Position numbers and translations under genes: made by a program. 64,000 nt of DNA from Globisporangium splendens (lineage: Eukaryota; Oomycota; Peronosporomycetes; Pythiales; Pythiaceae). Numbering within the stretch: the stretch's first letter is position 1; the number at the start of each line of letters is the position of its first letter. Shown here piece by piece: positions 1 through 11,200 of the stretch. Location: assembly GCA_006386115.1 (NCBI GenBank), contig VFIW01000026.1, forward strand, positions 427,553 to 491,552, written 5' to 3'. The notes under the pieces are model-generated. The model saw only the letters and a program-made list of their open reading frames with translations, did not search any database and had not been told where the DNA came from.

Positions 1-420
1 GGGCGGCAAGTCTTCCGTTGGACTGCTTCGCCGGCGTGCGCTTCGCCATCGCGCTCTCTCGTTTGCGTCGTCTGTTGCTTGTATCAAGACGACGGACGAT
101 CTAGTATCTGAAATAAACTCAGCGAGTGTTTCGGAAAGGGCAGGTTCGTTTCGCTCTTTTCCCTGTCTAGCGTCAAGTATAACATTAGCAAGTTCAACAG
201 TTTAGAGAGTCAAAAAGAGTAACCAGTTACGCTGTTCAGTTCCCACGTCAAGCAAAGCAACAACGAAACCATGAATGCACTGACACGACAGAATACGAAT
301 AATATATTTACTAGGATTCGTCAAGGTGGAGTCACTGGAGAGCGAGCATGTGCGTGCCTACCTGACAGCTATCAAGGAACTTATCAGGCAGTCGCTTTAG
401 GACGCTGCGTGGACGACAGT
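1..420. other. 3' flank, no gene recognised
   Basis: I see no convincing coding exon here. The stretch lies downstream of the minus-strand gene that ends at 421. It contains AT-rich pieces such as the run near 295-315 that could serve 3'-end formation, but no diagnostic motif was found. Confidence 0.4.
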
Positions 421-1233
421 TTAAAAGTCGCCGGCGAACTCGCCGCCACCACCGCCGCCAAAGTCACCGCCACCCATGTCTCCGAGCGCTTCGCCAAGGA
501 TGAGACCGCCCAGGAGACCGGCGCCTGCACCAGCTGCGACTGCAGTGCCTGTTCCCATACCACGGCGGCCGTGGTACCCACCGTCGCCATGGCCGTGACC
601 GTAGCCTGGCCCGTAACCTTGCTGCACGTATCCACCTTGAGCATACACTGGCTGGCTGTATCCAGGCTGGCCGTATCCAGGCTGGGCGTAGCCAGGTTGG
701 GCTACGTAGCCGGGTTGAGCCGCGTACACCGGTGGCGCCGTGCTGACGTACACGCCGTCGTCTTTTCTGCGCCTCTTCTTCATGGCCAAGGCAATGCCGC
801 CGATGATGAGCGCGCCAACGAGGAACGCGGCGATACTGCCCCAGATGTAGGCGGGGTCTACTTTGCGCTTAGTGGTGGCACCCGACTTGCACGTGCATGC
901 GTAGGTCTGTGGGGCGCAGATATCGGCGGTCGCGCAGCAGCACGCCATGCGCTGGTTCGCCGAGTTGAGCCACGCGTTGCAGAACTTGCCTGGGTTGCCT
1001 CGATATGCCGTGGAGCAGTTGCCAGTGTCGCGACAGATCTCGCATTGCGATGCGGTCGTCGTGGTCGTGGTCGAGTTGGACACTGCTGGAGCAGTGGTCG
1101 CTGGGGACGAGGTCACTGGGGTCGGGGTGGTCGAGTTGTCCTGCGCGGACGCCAGCAGCGCGGTCGTGAGCGCGACGAGCAGCAGCAGCAGTAGCAGACG
1201 CCCGATCCCCCGTCTGGAAGCAGCGCGCGCCAT
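421..1233 (-). CDS. Cys-rich type I membrane protein with PGY repeats and glycine-zipper tail (paralog 1)
   Basis: A single-exon 270-aa protein of unknown function, probably at the cell surface. It begins at the ATG at 1233 with a hydrophobic signal peptide (about residues 1-30). A Thr/Ser/Pro-rich O-glycosylation-like linker follows (35-62), then a compact ectodomain with about ten Cys including a CCC triplet and CxC motifs (63-115). A single membrane span (about 128-150) is followed by a KKRRRKDD stop-transfer. The cytosolic part has QPGY/GYxQ repeats, a conserved small-residue helix GAGAGLLGGLILGEAL and a Gly-rich end closing in FAGDF. The same order and the same FAGDF end occur in the gene at 2708-3508, so the two are tandem duplicates. 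I do not recognise a named family. The layout is seen in the sequence; the membrane topology is inferred. Confidence 0.85.
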   Translation of the reverse strand: MARAASRRGIGRLLLLLLLVALTTALLASAQDNSTTPTPVTSSPATTAPAVSNSTTTTTTASQCEICRDTGNCSTAYRGNPGKFCNAWLNSANQRMACCCATADICAPQTYACTCKSGATTKRKVDPAYIWGSIAAFLVGALIIGGIALAMKKRRRKDDGVYVSTAPPVYAAQPGYVAQPGYAQPGYGQPGYSQPVYAQGGYVQQGYGPGYGHGHGDGGYHGRRGMGTGTAVAAGAGAGLLGGLILGEALGDMGGGDFGGGGGGEFAGDF

Positions 1234-2707
1234 TCGGTCGAGATGAAATGACGAGGCGCTTGCTTGGAAGAGGCGAAATTCGAAAATGAGCCCTTTTTTT
1301 AATTGTGTAAAAGGCGTGTGGGTACCGCGACCCTCTATTAAGAGCAGCTAGCAGAAAGGGCAGCGGAGAGACTTTACGTTTGTGTTTAGTCAAGACCTTC
1401 TTAATTGAATACACTTCTGTTATCGTTGGCTATAGATACTACTTGTTATGTATATTAGGTTTAAATTGAACCTATGAAAATAGATGAGCGCGGAATAACC
1501 CGTCGTTTCCCATCTCTCACCACCGTTTCTTCTGTTTTCTTCTTTCCACAAGCATCTGTTTTCTATACTCTCTCTATGGGTTCCTACAGCCTATAAACTT
1601 TAAAAATCCCATGCAGCGACCTTGATCATAAAGAACGACGGGTGACATGGTTGATGCCTTGCGCGGTGCCATCTTCAGAATTCCAAGTTTGCGGGTGTGG
1701 ACTGCTCCGCCCGCGTCCCATCACCTTGAAGTCTCGAAAATCCAGCGCTGAGAAGCGAGCGAGGGCGAATTGCATCCATTTCGCGTTGGACACTGGGGCA
1801 AAAGAAACCAAATGCCGTCAACAGAACAGCTCCATTCTGAGTGCGATCATGTTTGCTTTATGCCATGGGCAGATTCGAATCAGAACGCACCTTCCAATGC
1901 AGCCTACAGTGTCACACCGAGGCGGCGCACTCGATTGCGCCAAGCGACGAATTGCCAGGCATCAAGTGCTTTCATTTACCCACACGACTGCGTCATCACT
2001 GCCAGTGACCTCATGCGCGCATCAGATGCGTCAATATCTTCAGAGGTGCCTGGAGACGGCACTCGTCTACAAACAAGGATCTGTTGGGAACCACAATGTT
2101 CCGAGATCAGAGATGACGTTTCACGTGTCTTCCTGGGAATTACAAACATGGCTACATGGGTTTCTAGCACCCAGTTCACATGTACTGAAGATAGGTCATG
2201 CACTTTGAACTGTTAATGATTTTTCTGGGACCATATATATGTGGTTGACTATTGACGTTTACATTAGCGTCCTCGTCGTGCGTGCCTTCTCTTGACGCGT
2301 GCAACCATCAGCTCCATCCATCTTCTGATTTCCCTGTCATCCACTTGACTCGCGAGTTCGGTCCCTCCACTTTCTGATTTCCGCAAGCATCTCACAAGAC
2401 GATCGCAGGGTGAAAGGCTCGTACACAGCGTGATCGTCCACTTCCTGAAGACGGCACATGTGTGCATCCATCTCCCGTCACGAACAGCGCCAAAATCCCT
2501 CCCTGTCGTCCCACTCGAAAGAAAATCGTTGAGATGGGGTGGACTTTTTCTTCTTTGGCGTCAACATGGACACTTTTGAGCAACTGTCCTCTGTCTCACC
2601 ATGTGGTGGTACGAAATGTTATATTTCGTGTTATACTATTGTAGATATTTTGTGAAATGGGCACGATACGAAGTTCAGACGAAGCACACAAAGACTTACG
2701 CTAGCGC
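1234..2707. other. Intergenic spacer between the two paralogs
   Basis: This is the 5' region of paralog 1 and the 3' region of paralog 2. ORFs of up to 188 codons exist on the plus strand (1642-2216) in two overlapping frames, but they are Cys/His/Met-rich with no domain or signal peptide and look like chance frames or old debris. The AT-rich stretch around 1420-1470 may belong to the promoter of the left gene. Confidence 0.4.
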
Positions 2708-3508
2708 CTAGAAGTCGCCAGCAAAAGTGTCCTCATCACCACCACCACCACCGTAACCGCCGCCACCACCGTAGTTGCCGTTGTCACCATGGTCACCAGC
2801 ATCCGCGAGTGCTTCGCCAATGAGCATGCCACCGACAAGACCAGCGGCGGCGCCGACTGCGATGCCTGCGCCAGTGCTCATGCCGCCGCCACCGCCGCGT
2901 GGGCTGTTGTGGTAATGGTGGACTTCATACGTGGGTTGTTGCGCTGGGTATCCGGATGGTGCGTAGCCTTGCTGCGCGTAGCCTCCCTGTTGGTACACGA
3001 CAGGCTGTTCCTGGACGTAGACAGTCTCCTTGACCTCGACGCTGCTGCTTCTCTCGCGGTTGTTTTGGGACCAGAAGTAGTACGCGGCACCGAGGAGCAG
3101 GAGCACGATGATCACAGCAACCACGATGATAATGATCTTCTTCTTATTCGAAGAGGAGTTGGACGCAGGCGTAGGAGCTGGGGTGGGCTTCTTCGTGGTC
3201 GGCGTTGGGGTGGTCGAGAGCTTCTTGCAGTTGCACGTGTAGGTCCCGCGGTCGCAGGTGGATTCGCGAGGGCAGCAGCAGTTGTGGCGCTGACTCGCCG
3301 TGTCGAGCCATGGGCCGCAGAACTGACCGGGGGCACCCAAATACGCCTTGCTGCAGTCGCCCGAGTTGGCGCAGACGTCGCAACCGCTTTCGGTCGTCGC
3401 CGTCGTGGTCGTCGTGGTCGTCGTGGTCTGGCCAAGCGACGCGGACCAGATGGCCGCGAACGCGAGGAACGCGAGCAGGAGCGTCGACGTCTTGAGTCTG
3501 TAGCCCAT
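2708..3508 (-). CDS. Cys-rich type I membrane protein with glycine-zipper tail (paralog 2)
   Basis: A 266-aa paralog of the gene at 421-1233. The frame is open further upstream, but I chose the ATG at 3508 because it directly starts a clean signal peptide (MGYRLKTSTLLLAFLAF). The mature part has a Thr run and a Cys-rich ectodomain with the spacing CDVC...C...C...CCC...C...CxC. A Thr/Pro/Ser stalk, a strong membrane span of Ile/Val/Leu (about 124-145) after a Lys triplet, and a QQGY/YxPSGY cytosolic region follow. The tail carries the small-residue helix GAAAGLVGGMLIGEAL, Gly repeats and the end FAGDF. Spacing to the paralog is about 1.5 kb on the same strand. Function is unknown; structural or adhesive surface roles are possible but inferred only. 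Confidence 0.85.
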   Translation of the reverse strand: MGYRLKTSTLLLAFLAFAAIWSASLGQTTTTTTTTTATTESGCDVCANSGDCSKAYLGAPGQFCGPWLDTASQRHNCCCPRESTCDRGTYTCNCKKLSTTPTPTTKKPTPAPTPASNSSSNKKKIIIIVVAVIIVLLLLGAAYYFWSQNNRERSSSVEVKETVYVQEQPVVYQQGGYAQQGYAPSGYPAQQPTYEVHHYHNSPRGGGGGMSTGAGIAVGAAAGLVGGMLIGEALADAGDHGDNGNYGGGGGYGGGGGDEDTFAGDF

Positions 3509-5863
3509 TTTCGCTCGAGCTGTTAACTGGATGGGGGAAAATTGGAGAATGAGCTCCGAGGTCCCGCGGACAAAAAGGCACACACGCACACACGCCGCTC
3601 ACAACGCTCAGCTGGGCGTAGGGGGCAGCAGACGAGAAAAATCTACGGAAACCTCGGGATCAAAATGAGAAAATATTGTCAATCTATCCAGATGCTACAG
3701 GGGTGGGTGGTCCTGATGCTGTGACAAGTGGGGCTGCCCTCTGGACGGAGGACTAAACAGAAAAGCCATGCGAGGCGAGTGAATTTGGGCAGCGGCTGCC
3801 GATACGAAACCCAAGTCACACCAATAAAACAGCACGTGGGGCGTACGTGAGCAGGGCTGCTGTACTGTTACGGTGACCGCAATTGACAATCACCGAACTC
3901 ACAGATGTGCTGCGCGCTGATTGGTTAATTTGTCAGAGACATGAATAGCCAGACCGCCAAAGGGATGCTCCAATCAGGGGCCAAGAGCCACGAAAAGACG
4001 CTGAACGCCCTTTGCAAATTTTACCTGCAACTACATATTGAACAGCAGTGCTCTTGATATTTAGAAAGTCCCCTTTTAGTGGAACTGGTGATTGCACCAA
4101 TCGCCCCAATGCCGACCAGTTTGAACATTTCCGAGTTTTAACAGCGAACCAAAATGAGTCACAGACCATTTCCGTGTCATGGAGAACACACAAACTTTTG
4201 ATTTCGCTTCAGCGCTTCTCTCTAAAGTCGACAGTATATGGCTATCCATAAATGTCTCGGGCGCCTAACACGGCGCACTTTCAGCGCCACTGGCGTTTTT
4301 TTCAGACATCGAACTTGTCATTCAGTACTGCACTGCCTTGCTGCTCGTTCACAAAGGAGGGAATCAGAAAAAGGCGGTGCAGGTGAGTTGTACCCCTTGA
4401 GATGGGACTTCCGCATGTCGCAGTCAGCCTCAGTCTTTTTCTCGTCGGTGGTCAGAATTGATACAATTGTCATCCTTCTATATTGCGCACTGGCAGACTT
4501 CCGTATCGCTTCAAAAGTGATTGAGACAGTTTTATTTTGCAGATAAATACAATTGTGTCTTTTGATATTCCATAAATCAGAGTCGAACCCCCCTCCAAAA
4601 GACCATGACCAAAAAGATCGGTTGAAGTGAGATCATGCTGCAGTCAAGGTCTTTCTGTGCAATTCGCAGGTGAGAATCCAAAAAAGACTGGATTTTGATC
4701 GCAGCAACCGCTTGAGGAGCCGCCATCGGACCGAACTTTGCATGGTGCACGGCCTTTCCGACTTTAGACGAGGTTGTGTGGATGCTGTTGTGCAGACCGA
4801 TATGCCATGGTTTTCGGACAGTTGGCTCGCCAGGGCTGGACGCAGGTCGACGTGAACGTGGGTTAATGATTTCTTGCGACAAGTGATGGCGCCACTGCCG
4901 CCAGGATGGACCTTGTAGTATTTTTTTCCCCCGGCATACACAGCGCACGTGTTGGCCATGCTACTGCGCATCTCGCCCATTGCACAAGTGCAGGCGCGCC
5001 TTCCGCAAAGCAGGGCATAGACTTGCCAGTTGGGACGCACACAATGTGGCAATCGGAAGACGTTCTCTAATCTCTTTTAATTCGGCCTCAAAGGTGATGT
5101 GGCTGTCAGCGCAATGATCGCGCATGCATGCAGAAGATCACGGCCGCGACATCCAGATACTTTCGTTTATTTGAGGTCGCGTGTGCTTCCTCAATCCGAG
5201 TGGCCGGTTACGACGAGAGACGCATGCATTTCGTCATGCGTTCATTTTCATCTTTATCCGCGTTGTGACGCTGATGCGTATTGCTGCGACACCTGCACTG
5301 GCCCTTTGACGTAGAGAATGTATCACAGTCTTGACTTCGTTGTTCTTCACACAGGTACTTTCTTTGAGTGAGGTAGAAAAAAAGACGGCGTGTCTTCATC
5401 GCGCGAGTGTTTGAAGCTTCGCTTGCCGTTGCCAGCTGCAGGAACTTCCGTCTCCATTGTTTCACTTGTGAGTCGTTGAGGTCCCACTGATGCCTTCTGT
5501 GCTTGGTGAGCGCTCGAAGTCTATCGCGCCATCGTCAGGTACAAGCAGCGAGCGCATTTCTATCTAGGAGTCGTAGAGGTTTCACTAGAATAGCGCCTTC
5601 CTCGTTTCAAAGCTCGTTGAAGTCCCTCGCCAATATGTGTCTGCAGCGATGGGTGCGTTTCCATCTCCATGCTATCTCTCACGTGCACTGCGAGAAGTCC
5701 CAGTAGCGTCTTCCATTGCCTATTTCAATTCGAGAGCTTTCAGTGGAACTCCCCATCACCAAGCCGCTCGTACTGGTTTGTGTCCATTCCAAAATTCCAT
5801 CTACAGACCGCTGCGCACACACTCGCACCCTTCACTGCAGACCCCAAGGCTTGAGCTCACTGA

Positions 5864-5882
5864 GTGTGTGTGTGTGTGTGTG
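5864..5882. repeat. (GT)n microsatellite
   Basis: A pure GT run of about 9 units, in the unassigned spacer just upstream of the hypothetical ORF region. Confidence 0.9.
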
Positions 5883-6208
5883 GTTCGAATCACACGCAGC
5901 ACCATCTCCACGTCGTGCGCCTAAGCAAAAAGGGAAGGGCTCAATTTTGCTCTTTTGGCCAAGCATTCAAGTAGCTCAAGCGGCCATCGTCCGACCACTT
6001 TCGTTCGGAGATTCGGCGTGGTACACATCACGCATGCCAAAATGTGCGCATTGCATCACGAGCAGGTCATTGAGGTCACGGGGAAGAGGGCCGGAGCGAG
6101 GGCGGCAATTTGTTGGTACACAAACTTTTGGGGATGCTGTGGAGCGCCTGCTCGTAGGCGTCCAAGTTCTCGGCACGGAGCTTGCAGAGCTGAAAGCAGT
6201 GGCGGCAT

Positions 6209-6679
6209 TTGTTGCAGCAGCAAATGATGACGATGATTGCTGCTCTCGCCTCCGTGTCTCCTCAGCAGACACCGCTACAAGAACGAGAAGCAATAAAAGT
6301 ATGGCCTGCCAATCTGCGCTCCCTCGCAAATATTTCCGTTGCATCATTGTACTATCAGCTCCTTCACGAAGGACTAGATGCCGTACCATTGGACAGCAAG
6401 AACCACGCACTGAGAGACGCGCAGCGCGCCATGCGTATCGCACACCTCTTTGTGAGCGGTACAGGGTCACCGCCGTTCACATCGCATGTGGCAGATGCTG
6501 ACCACGCCGTTTGGCGACGCGAAGTTCAACTCCTCGTAAATGACGTGCAAATCAAAGTCTTGGCGGCCCTGGGGAGTCATGATGCTGGAACCGGCAATGC
6601 CCGCAAGCGGGTGCGTACTGGCGCTGTCGCGGGCATCGTGCGCGCGTGGACCAAGACAGTAAAGCATGCAAACGCTTGA
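6209..6679 (+). CDS. Hypothetical protein, possibly 5'-broken
   Basis: A 156-aa frame with coding character (HEGLDAVPLDSKNHALRDAQ, a Trp/Val-rich centre and a basic end KRVRTGAVAGIVRAWTKTVK) but no domain I recognise. The frame just upstream (about 6120-6230) also looks coding (FGDAVERLLVGVQVLGTELAEL) but is shifted relative to this one. So either a short intron or a frameshift separates two parts of one gene. The ATG-rich start at 6209 may therefore not be the real start. No transmembrane or signal segment is visible. It may be a decayed gene copy in a gene-poor spacer. Confidence 0.4.
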   Translation: MLQQQMMTMIAALASVSPQQTPLQEREAIKVWPANLRSLANISVASLYYQLLHEGLDAVPLDSKNHALRDAQRAMRIAHLFVSGTGSPPFTSHVADADHAVWRREVQLLVNDVQIKVLAALGSHDAGTGNARKRVRTGAVAGIVRAWTKTVKHANA

Positions 6680-8274
6680 TTTTCTAGCTTGTCATTTCGT
6701 GCAAGAATTATTGTTCACACACAAACCGTTATCCACGGCATTGTAGTCATTCATGAGTTGAACACGCATCACGGAACAAAACCACGTCAAAAACATATTT
6801 CTTACATTTTGGCTATTGCACTTGGCTGTTGGTGCAATCTTGATGCTGGTGTTGACGTGACTGGTGTGCATTATGCTCGCGCCGACCACCACTTGCTTTG
6901 CACTCGTTACTGAACACACCATTCTTCCAACAAACGATTCAAATGCATTAGCTCTATGTACGTCATACAACCGTGCCCTTCCTTGCATTCACTTGTGTGT
7001 TCTGGTTGGAGAGGGTCCTGAAAAGGTAGACCGGATCGGTTTTCTCGGCAGTTCGGTTTTATGAAGAAAAAGACATAAAAAGTCATAAACCGTCTAATCG
7101 GAAGACAACAGAAACCAATTTACTGTTTCCATTCCGTTCTGACACTAAACACGATGTGCTCGAATAATGCTTATCTTCCGAGCAATTCGTGTGTTCGGAG
7201 GACTGTTCGGAAGATAACCATTAAAGTCGCGTCGTTTCGAGTCCCTCAAGACCATCACTCTCGCTTCAATACGGGTCGGGTTTTCAATGTGTGTTGTGGA
7301 AATGGGTCTGGACCCGCCAACCCGCCTGCCGCTTGAAACAGTGGGGAAAAGTGGGGCAGACACTGAATCCACATCGTGGCACCGGATGAATTCGTATGGG
7401 CATCTATCATTTATCTATCCATCCATCAGTCTGCGCGGACCAGTGGCGCTTCAAGCACGCTGTGCGGTTGTAAGTACAGTACTTGTTCAGCGCAGCCGTT
7501 GTCCCTTTTTCTACATGTCTGTGCGCGGGGCTTTCGAAGATGGGTGCACACCCAGTGTAGTGCTGGGGATGCGGCGCAGGAGTCAGCCCACGAATGAAAT
7601 CGAACTGCAGCGCCTTTGTCCGTGGAAGAACAAGTCAACGTGTTGTCCAGAAAGGTACGAAATCGATCGGTCCTCTGCATGAGTTTCGCTGACAATTGTG
7701 TGTGCTGGTGCAGGTTTTGGCTCCAAAGTAAGTCAGCAGCCATCGGAATCCATTCAGTTCCTCATAGGCGCAACGTCTTAATTTGCATCCTTTCGATGGA
7801 GAAGCAGGCGCACTTTGCTCGCCATATGGCACACAGACGGCGGTTGATGAGAATCACATTCGTACAGATGCAAGCAAACGTCACCAGATGTACACTGAAT
7901 TGAACGGCTAGTTGGGCGGCAAGCGATGGCGTGCGGAAACCAGAGCCTTTATGGCACGAAACGCTCGCAGCACGACTCATGCCGTCGATCTTCTACACGA
8001 CTGAATACCTGGAGAAGGAATCGCGTACAGCATGGAAGAGAGTCAGAGAATGCGGTTTCCTCGTCACCATTCGAACTGGGTGCGCCTGCGTGCGCGCACC
8101 AGAGCGGGAAGGGAAGTTGCAGACCACACTCGCTCATTGTTCAATTGGCGCCGCAGCCCCAAAGCCCGTTCGCGAGTGTGTCCCTGTGCGCCAATTGGGT
8201 GCCTCTGTGTGTACCGTTTGTGTCTTTGAGTCTAGTCCCGTCGTCTGTGTGAAGCGTCTGCAGCAAGCATCATT

Positions 8275-11200
8275 ATGTTGTCCGCGACGTCGTTCACGAA
8301 GCTCTTCCTGCTCTCACTCTTGAGTGTCTCGAGCGTCCGCCATGGCCTTGCCTATGGATTTGACAACACTGGTCCAATGAATTCGCTACCAACTCAGCAA
8401 CACTCACCAATTCAGCAGCACCAGCCACTTATCCCATCACCAGCTCCAGTTTCAACACCATTGACACCAGGAAACAGTTCGCCAGTTCCAACTACCGTGT
8501 CGCCAAGTACCACCCAGACGCCGGTGACTCCAGCTCCAACGTCGGCTCCAACGCCAGCTCCAACGTCGGCTCCAACGCCAGCTCCAACGCCAGTTCCAAC
8601 GACGGTGTCGCCTGGCAAGGGTAAGCCTTCGCCAGCTCCTTCGTCGGGTGGCAACTACCCAACGACCGCGCCTGTGACGCCAACTCCGACCACGGTGTCT
8701 CCTGGCAAGGGTTCGCCAGTTCCAACGACGGTGTCGCCTGGCAAGGGTAAGCCTTCGCCAGCTCCTTCGTCGGGTGGCAACTACCCAACGACCGCGCCTG
8801 TGACGCCAACTCCGACCACGGTGTCTCCTGGCAAGGGTTCGCCAGTTCCAACTACCGTGTCGCCAAGTACCACCCAGACGCCGGTGACTCCAGCTCCAAC
8901 GTCGGCTCCAACGTCGGCTCCAACGCCAGCTCCAACGTCGGTTCCAACGCCAGCTCCAACGACGGTGTCTCCTGGCAAGGGTTCGCCAGCTCCGACTACG
9001 GTGTCGCCTGGCAAGGGTAAGCCTTCGCCAGCTCCTTCGTCGGGTGGCAACTACCCAACGACCGCGCCTGTGACGCCAACTCCGACCACGGTGTCTCCTG
9101 GCAAGGGTTCGCCAGTTCCAACTACCGTGTCGCCAAGTACCACCCAGACGCCGGTGACTCCAGCTCCAACGTCGGCTCCAACGCCAGCTCCAACGTCGGT
9201 TCCAACGCCAGTTCCAACGTCGGTTCCAACGCCAGTTCCAACGACGGTGTCTCCTGGCAAGGGTTCGCCAGTTCCAACGACGGTGTCGCCTGGCAAGGGT
9301 AAGCCTTCGCCAGCTCCTTCGTCGGGTGGCAACTACCCAACGACCGCGCCTGTGACGCCAACTCCGACCACGGTGTCTCCTGGCAAGGGTTCGCCAGTTC
9401 CAACTACCGTGTCGCCAAGTACCACCCAGACGCCGGTGACTCCAGCTCCAACGTCGGCTCCAACGTCGGCTCCAACGCCAGCTCCAACGTCGGTTCCAAC
9501 GCCAGCTCCAACGACGGTGTCTCCTGGCAAGGGTTCGCCAGCTCCGACTACGGTGTCGCCTGGCAAGGGTAAGCCTTCGCCAGCTCCTTCGTCGGGTGGC
9601 AACTACCCAACGACCGCGCCTGTGACGCCAACTCCGACCACGGTGTCTCCTGGCAAGGGTTCGCCAGTTCCAACTACGGTGTCGCCTGGCAAGGGTAAGC
9701 CTTCGCCAGCTCCTTCGTCGGGTGGCAACTACCCAACGACCGCGCCTGTGACGCCAACTCCGACCACGGTGTCTCCTGGCAAGGGTTCGCCAGTTCCAAC
9801 TACCGTGTCGCCAAGTACCACCCAGACGCCGGTGACTCCAGCTCCAACGTCGGCTCCAACGTCGGCTCCAACGTCGGCTCCAACGCCAGCTCCAACGTCG
9901 GTTCCAACGCCAGTTCCAACGTCGGTTCCAACGCCAGTTCCAACGACGGTGTCTCCTGGCAAGGGTTCGCCAGTTCCAACGACGGTGTCGCCTGGCAAGG
10001 GTAAGCCTTCGCCAGCTCCTTCGTCGGGTGGCAACTACCCAACGACCGCGCCTGTGACGCCAACTCCGACCACGGTGTCTCCTGGCAAGGGTTCGCCAGT
10101 TCCAACTACCGTGTCGCCAAGTACCACCCAGACGCCGGTGACTCCAGCTCCAACGCCAGCTCCAACGTCGGCTCCAACGCCAGCTCCAACGTCGGTTCCA
10201 ACGCCAGTTCCAACGACGGTGTCTCCTGGCAAGGGTTCGCCAGTTCCAACGACGGTGTCGCCTGGCAAGGGTAAGCCTTCGCCAGCTCCTTCGTCGGGTG
10301 GCAACTACCCAACGACCGCGCCTGTGACGCCAACTCCGACCACGGTGTCTCCTGGCAAGGGTTCGCCAGTTCCAACGACGGTGTCGCCTGGCAAGGGTAA
10401 GCCTTCGCCAGCTCCTTCGTCGGGTGGCAACTACCCAACGACCGCGCCTGTGACGCCAACTCCGACCACGGTGTCTCCTGGCAAGGGTTCGCCAGTTCCA
10501 ACTACCGTGTCGCCAAGTACCACCCAGACGCCGGTGACTCCAGCTCCAACGTCGGCTCCAACGTCGGCTCCAACGCCAGCTCCAACGTCGGTTCCAACGC
10601 CAGCTCCAACGACGGTGTCTCCTGGCAAGGGTTCGCCAGCTCCGACTACGGTGTCGCCTGGCAAGGGTAAGCCTTCGCCAGCTCCTTCGTCGGGTGGCAA
10701 CTACCCAACGACCGCGCCTGTGACGCCAACTCCGACCACGGTGTCTCCTGGCAAGGGTTCGCCAGTTCCAACGACGGTGTCGCCTGGCAAGGGTAAGCCT
10801 TCGCCAGCTCCTTCGTCGGGTGGCAACTACCCAACGACCGCGCCTGTGACGCCAACTCCGACCACGGTGTCTCCTGGCAAGGGTTCGCCAGTTCCAACTA
10901 CGGTGTCGCCAAGTACCACCCAGACGCCGGTGACTCAGCTCCCAGTCGTCCAACGTCGGCTCCAAAACGCCAGCTCCAACGTCGGTTTCCAACGCCAGCT
11001 CCAACGACGGTGTCTTCCTGGCAAGGGTTCGCCAGCTCCACTACGGTTGTCGCCTGGCAAGGTAAGCCTTCGCCAGCTCCTTCGTCGGGTGGCAACTACC
11101 CAACGACGCGCCTGTGACGCCAAACTCCGACCACGGTGTTCCTGGCAAGGGTTCGCCAGTTCCAACGACGGTGTCGCCTGGCAAGGGTAAGCCTTCGCCA

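Larger units (their letters stand above)
3509..8274. other. Gene-poor spacer, mostly unassigned
   Basis: About 4.8 kb with no confident gene apart from the ORF at 6209-6679. Many short frames overlap on both strands, none with recognisable domains. A frame on the minus strand near 4633-5052 contains an HPGG string, but nothing else of a cytochrome b5 fold. AT-rich DNA lies around 4440-4580 and 7030-7110. The last few hundred bases should include the promoter of the repeat-protein gene that starts at 8275. Confidence 0.4.

Noticed and set aside
1642..2216. 188- and 148-codon plus-strand ORFs
   Set aside because: Overlapping frames with His/Cys-rich composition, no domain, and located in a promoter/3' region.
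4633..5052. Cytochrome b5-like frame with HPGG
   Set aside because: Only the four residues match; the second haem-ligand region and surrounding fold are absent.
5870..5905. tRNA T-arm-like GGTTCGAATC
   Set aside because: It lies at the end of a GT repeat; the pairing comes from the repeat and no cloverleaf fits.
8452..11004. 850-codon minus-strand ORF (Arg/Trp-rich)
   Set aside because: Pure shadow of the plus-strand repeat array; no start context, signal or domain, and the other strand has a signal peptide and anchor.
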